Positions 53,881 to 62,809 of a stretch of DNA of 64,000 nt are shown one piece after another; position 1 is the first letter of the stretch, and each line of letters starts with the position of its first letter. The stretch is from Brevundimonas sp. AJA228-03 (GTDB lineage Bacteria > Pseudomonadota > Alphaproteobacteria > Caulobacterales > Caulobacteraceae), in NCBI RefSeq assembly GCF_017795885.1, contig NZ_CP059297.1, positions 1,116,001 through 1,180,000 on the forward strand. Direction: 5' to 3'. The notes beneath the pieces were generated by a model that was not told the DNA's origin, searched no databases, and was given only the letters and a program-made list of their open reading frames with translations. The position numbers were made by a program, and so were the translations under genes.

Positions 53881-55515
53881 GTGGGCGGCTTTACGGCGGC
53901 GTTGCAGAGATTCGGGATCGGCCGCCTCGCCATGGTGTTGGGCGTCGGCGCGGGCGTGGCTGCCGTCCTCGTCGCCGTGATGCTGCGCGTCGGTCAGGCC
54001 CCGGATGCGCTTCTGTATTCCAATCTGGACCTGCGTGAGGCCGGCGAGATCACCGCCTCACTGGAACAGTCCGGCATCAAATACACCACGCGCGGTGACG
54101 GTTCGACCATCATGGTCAACCGCGATCAGGTGGGCGAAGCGCGACTGATGCTGGCCGGCAAGGGGCTCGTGACCTCAGGCTCGGTCGGCTACGAGCTGTT
54201 CGACACCCAGTCGGTGCTGGGCCAGACCGAGTTCCAGCAACAGATCAGCGAACAGCGCGCCCTGCAGGGCGAGCTTGCCCGTACCATCATGTCCATGCGC
54301 GGCGTCCAGTCCGCCCGCGTCGCCATCGCCCTGCCCAGGCGCGAACTGTTCCAGCAGGACGCAGCCGAACCGACCGCCTCCGTCGTCGTGGGCCTTGGCG
54401 GGCGCAAGCTGTCGACCGATCAGGTCCGCGCCATCCGCGCCGTGATCGCGTCCTCGGTCCCCAATCTGAAGCCCACCAAGGTCACCGTCGTCGACGAGAC
54501 GAACCAGACCCTGGCCGCGGCCGACGACGAGGAGGGTTTCACCTCCTCCACCGCCGAAGAGGCCAAGGGCGCGACCGAGGCCCAGCTGCAGCAGCGGATC
54601 AAGGATCTGGTCGAGGGCGTCGTGGGAGCCGGGGCCGCGCGGGTCCAGGTCACGGCCGACATCGACATGACGCGCTCCACGACCCAGGAACAGAAGTACG
54701 ACCCGGACGGCCAGGTCGTCCGCTCGACCTCGACCAACGGCAGCCAGTCCCAGGACACGACCGCCGTCAACGACGGAGGGGTCACGGCGACCAACAACAT
54801 CCCCGGTGCCCCCCCCCCGGCCACAACGCCCCAGGGCTCGACCGAAAGTGCCAGCACCGAGACCACCAACTACGAGATCTCCAACACTACGACGACCACG
54901 GTCAAGGAACCGGGCGAGGTCAAGAAGCTGTCGGTCGCGGTGGCCGTGGACGGCAAGCTGACTCCGGCGGCCCAGCCGGGCGGTGCGCCGACCTACGCCC
55001 CCCGCACGGCCGAGGAGATCACCCAGATCGAGGATCTGGTGAAGGCCGCCATGGGCTACAATCAGGAGCGCGGCGACCAGGTCCGGGTGACGAACGTCCG
55101 CTTCAACCGCGATGCTCTCGTCACAGCCGGCGGAACCGACAGCGGATCGCCCCTGCTGAACTTCACCAAGAACGACATCATGCGCGGCGTCGAGTTGCTG
55201 GTGCTGCTGGTCACGGCGCTGCTGCTGATTTTCTTCGTCCTGCGCCCGCTGCTGAAGAGCGCTTCGGGCAGCGGCGGGGGCCAGCAGATGGCGCTGGCGG
55301 GTGGAGGGCAAGGTTCGGTCACCTCGCTTGAGACCTCGATGGTCGGCGGAGAGATGGGGCAGCTGGGTGCTCCGTCCGAGATAGAGCAGCGCATCGACAT
55401 CGCCCGCGTCGAGGGTCAGGTTAAGGCCTCCTCGATCAAGAAGCTCGCCGACTACGTCGATTCGCATCCCGATGAGTCGCTCGCGACTCTCCGCAGCTGG
55501 GTGCACGAAGGCTGA
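53881..55515 (+). CDS. fliF: Flagellar MS-ring protein FliF
   Basis: 544 residues. Two membrane segments: about 15-38 ([20 protein letters not shown]) and about 437-460 ([16 protein letters not shown]). Ring-building domains have [24 protein letters not shown], and [31 protein letters not shown]. The C-terminal [37 protein letters not shown] binds FliG. GTG start. First gene of fliF-fliG-flbE-fliN-flbD. Confidence 0.97.
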   Translation: MGGFTAALQRFGIGRLAMVLGVGAGVAAVLVAVMLRVGQAPDALLYSNLDLREAGEITASLEQSGIKYTTRGDGSTIMVNRDQVGEARLMLAGKGLVTSGSVGYELFDTQSVLGQTEFQQQISEQRALQGELARTIMSMRGVQSARVAIALPRRELFQQDAAEPTASVVVGLGGRKLSTDQVRAIRAVIASSVPNLKPTKVTVVDETNQTLAAADDEEGFTSSTAEEAKGATEAQLQQRIKDLVEGVVGAGAARVQVTADIDMTRSTTQEQKYDPDGQVVRSTSTNGSQSQDTTAVNDGGVTATNNIPGAPPPATTPQGSTESASTETTNYEISNTTTTTVKEPGEVKKLSVAVAVDGKLTPAAQPGGAPTYAPRTAEEITQIEDLVKAAMGYNQERGDQVRVTNVRFNRDALVTAGGTDSGSPLLNFTKNDIMRGVELLVLLVTALLLIFFVLRPLLKSASGSGGGQQMALAGGGQGSVTSLETSMVGGEMGQLGAPSEIEQRIDIARVEGQVKASSIKKLADYVDSHPDESLATLRSWVHEG

Positions 55516-56549
55516 TGGCCGCGCGGTCCGGTTCCAAGAGGGCGTCCGTCGATGACGTCAAACAGCTGTCCGGTCCTGAAAAGGCGGCGGTCATCCTGCT
55601 TGCGCTCGGCGAGGAGCACACCCGCCTGTGGCAGGGCCTGGACGACGACGAGGTCAAGGAAATCTCCCAGGCCATGTCGTCGCTGGGCAATGTGACCGCG
55701 GCCGTGGTCGAGGAACTGATGGTCGAGTTCGTGTCCCTGGCGGGTTCCGGCGCGGTCATGGGCAGTTTCGAGCAGACCCAGCGTCTGCTGGCCTCCTTCA
55801 TGCCGGCTGATCGCGTCGACGGGCTGATGGAGGAAATCCGCGGTCCCGCCGGTCGCACCATGTGGGACAAGCTGGGCAATGTGAACGAGGCGGTCCTCGC
55901 CAACTATCTGAAGAACGAATACCCCCAGACCGTCGCCGTCGTGCTGTCCAAGGTGAAGCCCGACCACGCCGCCCGCGTCCTGACCAGCCTGCCCGAGGAC
56001 TTCGCCCTGGAGTGCGTCCAGCGGATGCTTCGTATGGAGCCCGTGCAGCGCGAGATCCTGGACAAGATCGAGCAGACCCTGCGCAACGAGTTCATGTCGA
56101 ACCTGGCCCGGACGTCCAAGCGCGACAGCCACGAAATGATGGCCGACATCTTCAACAGCTTCGATCGCCAGACCGAGGCCCGGTTCATCGGCGCGCTGGA
56201 GGAGCGCAACCGCGAATCGGCGGAGCGGATCCGCGCGTTGATGTTCGTGTTCGAAGACCTGTCCAAGCTCGACCCCGGCGGCGTCCAGACCCTGCTTCGT
56301 GCGGTCGAAAAGGACTCCCTGGGCCTGGCCCTGAAGGGCGCGTCCGAGCCGCTGCGGGAGATGTTCTTTACCAATATGTCGGAGCGCGCATCCAAGATCA
56401 TGCGCGAGGACATGGAATCCATGGGCCCCGTCAGGCTCAAGGACGTCGACTCCGCCCAGATGACCATGGTGCAGGTCGCCAAGGATCTGGCGGCGCGCGG
56501 CGAAATCATGCTGGCCGGAGCCTCCGGCGACGACGAGTTGATCTACTGA
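55515..56549 (+). CDS. fliG: Flagellar motor switch protein FliG
   Basis: 344 residues. N-terminal [41 protein letters not shown] and the mid segment [42 protein letters not shown] (EHPQ-like) fit FliG. The C-terminal torque domain contains [53 protein letters not shown] overlaps the fliF TGA by one base. Confidence 0.97.
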   Translation: MAARSGSKRASVDDVKQLSGPEKAAVILLALGEEHTRLWQGLDDDEVKEISQAMSSLGNVTAAVVEELMVEFVSLAGSGAVMGSFEQTQRLLASFMPADRVDGLMEEIRGPAGRTMWDKLGNVNEAVLANYLKNEYPQTVAVVLSKVKPDHAARVLTSLPEDFALECVQRMLRMEPVQREILDKIEQTLRNEFMSNLARTSKRDSHEMMADIFNSFDRQTEARFIGALEERNRESAERIRALMFVFEDLSKLDPGGVQTLLRAVEKDSLGLALKGASEPLREMFFTNMSERASKIMREDMESMGPVRLKDVDSAQMTMVQVAKDLAARGEIMLAGASGDDELIY

Positions 56550-56550
56550 C

Positions 56551-57213
56551 ATGGTCGAGACAGCCCCCCTCAGCAGCCGTCCCTTCGCCTTCGACACCGA
56601 GTTCGATGGAGCGGGCAGCGTCGTACGTGCCTCAACCTTCCGGCCGGCCAAGCGCGCCTATCTGCCGGCCGAGGTCGAGGCCCTGGTCGCCCAGGCTCGG
56701 CTGGAGGCCCGCGAGGCCGCCCTGGCCGAGGCCGCGAGCCTGTCGGCCATGGCCCTGTCCTCGATCGGACAGGCTGTTGCCATGGCCGCGCCTGCCCTGA
56801 ACCAGGTGGCTCACCAGCACCGCGAACAGGCCGCCGATTTGGCCATGGCCGCCGCCCGGGTCATTGCCGCCACCGCTCTGGATCATCTACCGATGGGTCC
56901 CTTGCAATCGGCCCTGGAGACCCTCGGGCAGGAGATCGATGCCTCGCCCCGGCTGGTCGTGCGCGCCTCCGGCCTGGACGATACCGCCCGCACCAGGATC
57001 CAGGCGGTCTGCGTCGATGCGGGCTTCTCGGGCCTCGTGGCCTTCCGCGATGACCCGGGCCTGCCGATCGCGGCCTTCCAGCTGGAGTGGGCCGACGGGC
57101 GCGCCGATTTCGACCCCGCCGCCGCCGCCGACCGCATTGCCACCGCACTCCGATCCGCCCTCGCTACCGAGGCCGGACATGCAGAATCCCTTGACCATGG
57201 AGGTCAACACTGA
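56551..57213 (+). CDS. flbE: FlbE/FliH-like flagellar assembly protein
   Basis: 220 residues. In Caulobacter the gene between fliG and fliN is flbE, which resembles the export-ATPase regulator FliH. Visible is a helical AEVEALVAQARLEAREAALAEAASLSAMALSSIGQAV and a C-terminal RLVVRASGLDDTARTRIQAV ... FQLEWADGRADFDPAAAADRI. ATG 56551, 1 bp after the fliG stop. Symbol is by position and resemblance. Confidence 0.85.
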   Translation: MVETAPLSSRPFAFDTEFDGAGSVVRASTFRPAKRAYLPAEVEALVAQARLEAREAALAEAASLSAMALSSIGQAVAMAAPALNQVAHQHREQAADLAMAAARVIAATALDHLPMGPLQSALETLGQEIDASPRLVVRASGLDDTARTRIQAVCVDAGFSGLVAFRDDPGLPIAAFQLEWADGRADFDPAAAADRIATALRSALATEAGHAESLDHGGQH

Positions 57214-57542
57214 TGGCCGACGATCTTGCCCTTGAGGAGTTTCCGGACTCCACCGCCCTCGCTACGGTCGACGACTCCGGGGACAAGTCCGCGGCTGACC
57301 TGGCGACGGTCTTCGATGTGCCGGTCAACATCTCGGCCGTGCTGGGCAAGGCCCACATGACCGTCGCCCAGCTACTCAAGCTCAATCGAGGTTCGGTGCT
57401 CGAGCTCGACCGCAAGGTCGGCGAGGCCATCGACATCTTCGTCAACAACCGTCTGGTCGCCCGCGGGGAGGTCGTCGTCGTCGAGGATCGTCTCGGCGTG
57501 ACCATGACGGAAATCGTCAAGACCGATGATACGAGCGCCTAG
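57213..57542 (+). CDS. fliN: Flagellar motor switch protein FliN
   Basis: 109 residues. An acidic N-terminus, then the SPOA domain TVFDVPVNISAVLGKAHMTVAQLLKLNRGSVLELDRKVGEAIDIFVNNRLVARGEVVVVEDRLGVTMTEIV, the full FliN signature. ATG overlaps the flbE TGA (1 base). Confidence 0.97.
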   Translation: MADDLALEEFPDSTALATVDDSGDKSAADLATVFDVPVNISAVLGKAHMTVAQLLKLNRGSVLELDRKVGEAIDIFVNNRLVARGEVVVVEDRLGVTMTEIVKTDDTSA

Positions 57543-57580
57543 GCGTTCGGATCGCGCGTAAGAAGTAGAGGAGAAGACCT

Positions 57581-58978
57581 ATGCGGCTTCTGGTGGTTGG
57601 ACGGCTCTCGGGCCAGCTCGCGGCGGCGGTGAAGATGGCCATGGCGCACGGCGCCAAGGTGAATCACGTCGAGCGCACCGATCAGGCGACGGAACAGCTC
57701 CGGCGCGGGCAGGGGGCCGACCTGCTCATGGTCGACTACAACCTCGACATCGGGGCCCTGATCGCTGCCAACGAGGCCGAGCGGATTTTCGTGCCGGTGG
57801 TCGCCTGCGGTGTCGACAATGATGCGGACAAGGCCGCCGCCGCCATCCGGGCGGGGGCCAAGGAGTTCATCCCCCTTCCGCCCGAGGCCGACCTGATCGC
57901 CGCCGTTCTGGCCGCCGTCGCCGATGACGAGCGTCCGCTGATCTCGGCGGATCCCTCGATGCAGGCCGTCATCAAGCTGGCCGACCAGGTCGCGCGCTCC
58001 GAGGCCTCTATCCTCATCACCGGCGAAAGCGGCGTCGGCAAGGAGGTGATGGCCCGTTACCTCCACACCCATTCCAAGCGCGCCGAACGCCCTTTCATCA
58101 GCGTCAACTGCGCCGCCATCCCCGACAACCTGCTGGAATCCGAGCTGTTCGGACACGAGAAGGGGGCCTTCACCGGAGCGGTCGCCCGGCGGATCGGCAA
58201 GTTCGAGGAGGCCGACGGAGGCACCCTGCTGCTGGACGAAATCTCGGAGATGGATGCCCGGCTCCAGGCCAAGCTGCTCCGCGCGATCCAGGAGCGGATC
58301 ATTGACCGGGTCGGCGGCACCAGGCCCGTGCCGGTCAACATCCGCATCATCGCCACCTCCAACCGCGATCTGGCCAAGGCCGTGGCCGAGGGCACGTTCC
58401 GCGAGGACCTGCTGTACCGCCTGAACGTCGTGAACCTGCGCCTGCCCGCCCTGCGCGAGCGGCCGGGCGACGTGGCGGTTCTGGCCGACCACTTCGTCAA
58501 GAAATACGCCGCCGCCAATGGCGTGCCGGTGCGGCCGCTGTCGCTGGACGCGCGCCGTGCGTTGGCCGCCCACCGCTGGCCGGGGAATGTGCGGGAGCTC
58601 GAAAACGCCATGCACCGTGCGGTCCTGCTGGCCATTGGGTCGGAGATCGACGCGGAGGCCATCCGCCTGCCGGACGGACAACCCCTGATGGGGGCAGTGG
58701 GAGGGGCGGTCGACAATGGACTGGCCGGTCGCGCCGCCCAGACCGCCGATGCGGTGTCTCGCGCCTATGTCGGCCAGACCGTCGCACAGATGGAAAAGAG
58801 CCTGATCCTCGACACCCTGACCCACTGCCTGGGCAACCGGACCCATGCGGCCAACATCCTGGGCATCTCGATCCGGACCCTGCGCAACAAGCTGAACGAA
58901 TATGCCGACGAGGGCACGCAGATCATGGCCCCCCAGACCGGCATCGCCACCGCCGGCTACGGCGTGAGCGCGGCCTGA
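57581..58978 (+). CDS. flbD: Sigma-54-dependent regulator FlbD
   Basis: 465 residues. N-terminal receiver-like domain, AAA+ domain with LITGESGVGKEVMA (Walker A, about 146) and GAFTGA (about 198, sigma-54 contact), and a C-terminal Fis-type HTH (LGNRTHAANILGISIRTLRNKL). The receiver has Asp52 (MVDYNL) but lacks the usual acidic pair at its start (MRLLVVGRLSG). In Caulobacter FlbD activates class III/IV flagellar genes and is controlled by FliX. 38 bp after fliN. Confidence 0.96.
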   Translation: MRLLVVGRLSGQLAAAVKMAMAHGAKVNHVERTDQATEQLRRGQGADLLMVDYNLDIGALIAANEAERIFVPVVACGVDNDADKAAAAIRAGAKEFIPLPPEADLIAAVLAAVADDERPLISADPSMQAVIKLADQVARSEASILITGESGVGKEVMARYLHTHSKRAERPFISVNCAAIPDNLLESELFGHEKGAFTGAVARRIGKFEEADGGTLLLDEISEMDARLQAKLLRAIQERIIDRVGGTRPVPVNIRIIATSNRDLAKAVAEGTFREDLLYRLNVVNLRLPALRERPGDVAVLADHFVKKYAAANGVPVRPLSLDARRALAAHRWPGNVRELENAMHRAVLLAIGSEIDAEAIRLPDGQPLMGAVGGAVDNGLAGRAAQTADAVSRAYVGQTVAQMEKSLILDTLTHCLGNRTHAANILGISIRTLRNKLNEYADEGTQIMAPQTGIATAGYGVSAA

Positions 58979-58979
58979 A

Positions 58980-59879
58980 ATGGTCATCGCGGACCGCAGA
59001 AGTGTCCTGACCGGCCTCGGTGCAGTCGGCCTGATGGGCTGTGCCCCAAAGGCGTCGCCCGCCGCTGCGTCGGCACCGGCTGTCCCTGAAGTGTTCGACC
59101 TGTCCGCGCTCGAAGCAGAACACGGCGGCCGCTTCGGCTTCTTCGCCCACGACCTCGGCTCGGGCCGTCGGCTGACCGCGCGCGGCGATGAGCGGTTCGT
59201 CTATTGCTCGACGTTCAAGATGTATCTGGCGGCCGCGATCCTGATGCGGGTCCAGGCCGGTCAGGAACAGCTCGACCGGGCCATTCCGATCACCCGTGCC
59301 GACATGCTCGACCACGCCCCGGTGACCGAACCCGCCGTCGGCGGGAGCCTGACCGTCGAACAGTTGATGAAGGGCACGGTCGAGGTCTCCGACAATCCGG
59401 CCGCCAATCTGCTGCTGAAGGCGCTCGGAGGCCTCGACGCCATGCGCGCCTTCTATCGCGGTATCGGTGACATCTCGACCCGCGTCGATCGCTTCGAGCC
59501 AGAGATGAACCGGCTCGACGGCGACAAGGACACCATCACTCCGGGTCAGTCCGCCGCCAACCTGCACCGCCTGTTCGTCGACCCGACCTCGCCCCTGTCG
59601 GCGGAGTCGAAGACCATTCTGCTGGGCTGGATGTTCGCATCCCCCACCGGTGTCGACCGCCTCAAGGCCGGCGTGCCGGACGGCTGGCAGGTCGCGCACA
59701 AGACCGGAACCGGCGGGTACGGACCGACCAACGACATCGGCATCCTGTATCCGCCGACCGGTGATCCGGTCATCGTCGCCGCCTACTACCACGCCGGCCG
59801 CGACACCTCCGATGCCCGAAACGCCGCGGTGATTGCCGAGGCGACGCGGATGGCCCTGACCCGGCTGGGTCGCGCGTGA
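58980..59879 (+). CDS. Class A beta-lactamase
   Basis: 299 residues. All catalytic motifs are present: STFK (Ser77-Lys80), SDN (137-139), the E-x-E-L-N-type EPEMN (Glu173) and KTG (Lys241). The N-terminus has a twin-arginine motif RRSVLTGLG and a lipobox LMGC, suggesting Tat-exported lipoprotein. It hydrolyses beta-lactams. It lies 1 bp after flbD and overlaps flhA by 4 bp, in a purely flagellar operon. Codon use seems similar to its neighbours. Spectrum not inferable. Confidence 0.92.
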   Translation: MVIADRRSVLTGLGAVGLMGCAPKASPAAASAPAVPEVFDLSALEAEHGGRFGFFAHDLGSGRRLTARGDERFVYCSTFKMYLAAAILMRVQAGQEQLDRAIPITRADMLDHAPVTEPAVGGSLTVEQLMKGTVEVSDNPAANLLLKALGGLDAMRAFYRGIGDISTRVDRFEPEMNRLDGDKDTITPGQSAANLHRLFVDPTSPLSAESKTILLGWMFASPTGVDRLKAGVPDGWQVAHKTGTGGYGPTNDIGILYPPTGDPVIVAAYYHAGRDTSDARNAAVIAEATRMALTRLGRA

Positions 59880-61981
59880 CCGACACGCCTGTCATGATGA
59901 AGGACGGCATGGCCCGTCCGACCGGGGGGGACATCCGGGGCTGGCTGATGCGCGGCGAGGTCGGCATGGCTGTCGGCGTGATCGGCGTCATCCTGCTGCT
60001 GATCCTGCCGGTGCCGAAGTTCTTGCTCGATCTGTTGCTGGCCATCAGCCTTGTCTCGTCGGTGCTGATCCTGATGACGGCGCTGATGATGAAGCGGCCG
60101 CTGGACTTCGCCATCTTCCCGACGGTGCTGCTGATCTCGACCCTGTTCCGTCTGGGCTTGAACCTGGCCTCGACCCGGCTGGTCCTGACCCACGGTCACG
60201 AGGGTCACGATGCGGCCGGTGAGGTCATCAAGGCCTTCGGGGCGTTGATGATGGGCGGGGATTTCATCATCGGCATCATCATCTTCGCGATCATCCTGGT
60301 GGTGAACTTCGTGGTCATCACCAAGGGCTCGACCCGCATCGCCGAGGTCAGCGCCCGCTTCACCCTCGACTCGATGCCGGGCAAGCAGATGGCCATCGAC
60401 GCCGACCTGTCGTCCGGCCTCATCACTGAGGAACAGGCCAAGCTGCGCCGCAAGGAACTGGAGCAGGAATCGACCTTCTTCGGGGCCATGGACGGCGCGT
60501 CCAAGTTCGTGCGCGGCGATGCTGTGGCAGGCCTGATTATCGTCTTCATCAACGCCATCGGCGGCATCCTGATCGGCACCGTCCAGCATGGCCTGCCGAT
60601 CGGCGAGGCGGCCAACACCTATATCCAGCTCACCATCGGCGACGGTCTGGTCACCCAGGTCCCGGCTATCATCATCTCGATCGCAGCGGGCTTCCTGGTG
60701 TCAAAGGCGGGTGTCGAGGGCTCCGCCGACAAGGCCCTGGTCGCCCAGCTGGCCACCAACCCCGTCAGCCTCGGCGTGGTGTCGGCCGCCGCCGGTCTGC
60801 TCGCCCTGATCCCCGGCATGCCGATCATTCCGTTCTCGGCCCTGGCCATCGGCGCGGGCTTCATGGCCTGGCGTCTTGGCCGGGCGAAGCTGAAGCCCCC
60901 GCTCGTCGAGAGCGACGCCGTCAACGCCAAGCCCAAGGAAGACGTCGAGGAGCCCATTGGCACCGCCCTGACCATCGACGAGGTCAAGATCGAGCTGGGC
61001 TATTCCCTGCTGACGCTGATCAACGACCTGGAGGGCCGTCGCCTGACCGATCAGGTCCGGGCCCTGCGCCGCGCCCTGGCCCAGGAATACGGCTTCATCA
61101 TGCCTTCGGTGCGTATCCTCGACAACATGCGCCTGCCAAGCCAGGGCTATGCCATCCGCATCAAGGAGATGGAGGCGGGTCAGGGCGAGGTGCGTCTGGG
61201 CTCGCTGATGGCCATGGACCCGGCGGGGAGTCAGGTCGAACTGCCCGGCGAACACACCAAGGAACCCGCCTTCGGCCTGCCGGCCACCTGGATCGATGAG
61301 AGCCTGCGCGAAGAGGCCACGTTCCGCGGCTACACCATCGTCGATCCCTCGACCGTGCTGACCACCCATCTGACCGAAATCCTCAAGGAGAACATGGCCG
61401 AACTGCTCAGCTATGCCGAGGTGCAGAAGCTGATCAAGGAACTGGGCGTCGAGGAAAAGAAGCTGGTCGACGAACTGGTGCCGTCGGTCGTCACCGTCAC
61501 CACCCTGCAGCGCGTGCTGCAGGCCCTGCTGCGTGAGAAGGTGTCGATCCGCGATCTCGGAGCCATCCTCGAAGGTCTGGCCGAAGCCGCGCCGCATTCC
61601 TCGTCCGTCACCACCCTGGTCGAGCACGTCCGAACCCGCCTGGCCCGGCAACTGTGCTGGCAGTACAAGGGCGAGGACGGGGCCCTGCCGATCATCACCC
61701 TGTCGCCCGAATGGGAAAGCGCCTTTGCCGAGGCCCTGGTCGGCGGCGGCGAGGACAAGCAGCTGGCCATGGCCCCGTCACGGCTTCAGGATTTCATCCG
61801 CGCGGTCCGCGACGTGTTCGAACGCGCCGCCATGTCTGGCGAAAGCGCCGTCCTGCTGACCGGCCCGCAGATCCGTCCCTATGTTCGCTCGATCATCGAA
61901 CGCTTCCGGGGCCAGACCGTGGTCATGAGTCAGAACGAGGTTCACCCCAGGGCGCGGCTGCGAACCCTGGGCAGTGTCTAG
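59876..61981 (+). CDS. flhA: Flagellar export gate protein FlhA
   Basis: 701 residues. The first part has several membrane segments (MAVGVIGVILLLILPVPKFLLDLLLAISLVSSVLILM, LDFAIFPTVLLISTLFRLGLNLASTRLVL) and GKQMAIDADLSSGLI, the FHIPEP motif. The cytoplasmic half has VRILDNMRLPSQGYAIRIKEMEAG. Start GTG 59876 overlaps the beta-lactamase stop; ATG 59891 is an alternative. Confidence 0.97.
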   Translation: MTDTPVMMKDGMARPTGGDIRGWLMRGEVGMAVGVIGVILLLILPVPKFLLDLLLAISLVSSVLILMTALMMKRPLDFAIFPTVLLISTLFRLGLNLASTRLVLTHGHEGHDAAGEVIKAFGALMMGGDFIIGIIIFAIILVVNFVVITKGSTRIAEVSARFTLDSMPGKQMAIDADLSSGLITEEQAKLRRKELEQESTFFGAMDGASKFVRGDAVAGLIIVFINAIGGILIGTVQHGLPIGEAANTYIQLTIGDGLVTQVPAIIISIAAGFLVSKAGVEGSADKALVAQLATNPVSLGVVSAAAGLLALIPGMPIIPFSALAIGAGFMAWRLGRAKLKPPLVESDAVNAKPKEDVEEPIGTALTIDEVKIELGYSLLTLINDLEGRRLTDQVRALRRALAQEYGFIMPSVRILDNMRLPSQGYAIRIKEMEAGQGEVRLGSLMAMDPAGSQVELPGEHTKEPAFGLPATWIDESLREEATFRGYTIVDPSTVLTTHLTEILKENMAELLSYAEVQKLIKELGVEEKKLVDELVPSVVTVTTLQRVLQALLREKVSIRDLGAILEGLAEAAPHSSSVTTLVEHVRTRLARQLCWQYKGEDGALPIITLSPEWESAFAEALVGGGEDKQLAMAPSRLQDFIRAVRDVFERAAMSGESAVLLTGPQIRPYVRSIIERFRGQTVVMSQNEVHPRARLRTLGSV

Positions 61982-62694
61982 TCTACCCGCACGAACCCTC
62001 CCGCCGACGCCGCTCGCGCAGCGTCATTGGTGGGCCGGGCGACCAGGCCGGACTGGGTGATCCAGACCTCATAGGTGCCGCCATTCGCCATCGGCATATA
62101 GGCGGCCGAGCCGTACAGGGTGTCGACCGCGTTGACGTAGCGACGAGACCTGCGTGCCATGTCCCAGGCGCTCAGCGACCACGGCGTCTGGACGCCCGCT
62201 ATCGTCCCGGGCTCCTCGACATGGAGGGCATGCACGCTGCGCGCGCCGGTGCGTTCCTGGTCGATGTCCTGATAACGGCCCGACAGCCGGTCCAGCCGGT
62301 ACTGCGAGTCCAGACCCATCACATTGGCCCACGGCTTCCACTTCAGCACCTGCGCCTCCATCCGCCATTCATCGCCGTTGACGGGGTAGACCGCCGTGCG
62401 CGCGGGCAGGTCGTCCGTCGCGGGCTGGGCAACCGTAACCTCGAAATACCGGGGCGCCAGCTGCCGGACCGACAGGCTGGCGACCGGCCGCTCATAGCTC
62501 AGACGTGAATAGGTCTGGACGTTCTGGCCAAGCAGGGCCGCACCCAGCGCCGCCCCCAGCAGGACGCCGCCGGCCAGGGTGCCGAACAGTCCCCCGAAGA
62601 AGCGACGTTTGAAAAGACCGGCCAGGCCGCTGATCAGGATCAAGGCTCCGACGACGGCGACAGCCGTCGGGATGAACCACCACCACGACACCAT
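61978..62694 (-). CDS. Membrane-associated protein, cation/multidrug-efflux-like
   Basis: 238 residues. Starts MVSWWWFIPTAVAVVGALILIS, then a Phe/Arg-rich stretch with a glycine-rich second membrane segment (FFGGLFGTLAGGVLLGAALGAALL), followed by a long beta-rich soluble domain. The fold resembles hypothetical multidrug transporter-associated proteins, which is weak evidence. The stop overlaps the convergent flhA stop by 4 bp. Confidence 0.65.
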   Translation of the reverse strand: MVSWWWFIPTAVAVVGALILISGLAGLFKRRFFGGLFGTLAGGVLLGAALGAALLGQNVQTYSRLSYERPVASLSVRQLAPRYFEVTVAQPATDDLPARTAVYPVNGDEWRMEAQVLKWKPWANVMGLDSQYRLDRLSGRYQDIDQERTGARSVHALHVEEPGTIAGVQTPWSLSAWDMARRSRRYVNAVDTLYGSAAYMPMANGGTYEVWITQSGLVARPTNDAARAASAGGFVRVD

Positions 62695-62809
62695 GAAATC
62701 GAACTCCCTGAACGGCACAGCTTCTTGTCCCAATGCTCTAGCCTTGCAGATGTTACGCCACGAACGACTTCTCTGGACAGGCGATACCGCTCCGCTAAAG
62801 CACCGGGTT

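Noticed and set aside
54175..55506. Minus-strand frame of 443 codons opposite fliF
   Set aside because: Gly/Arg/Asp repeats typical of a reverse-strand shadow.
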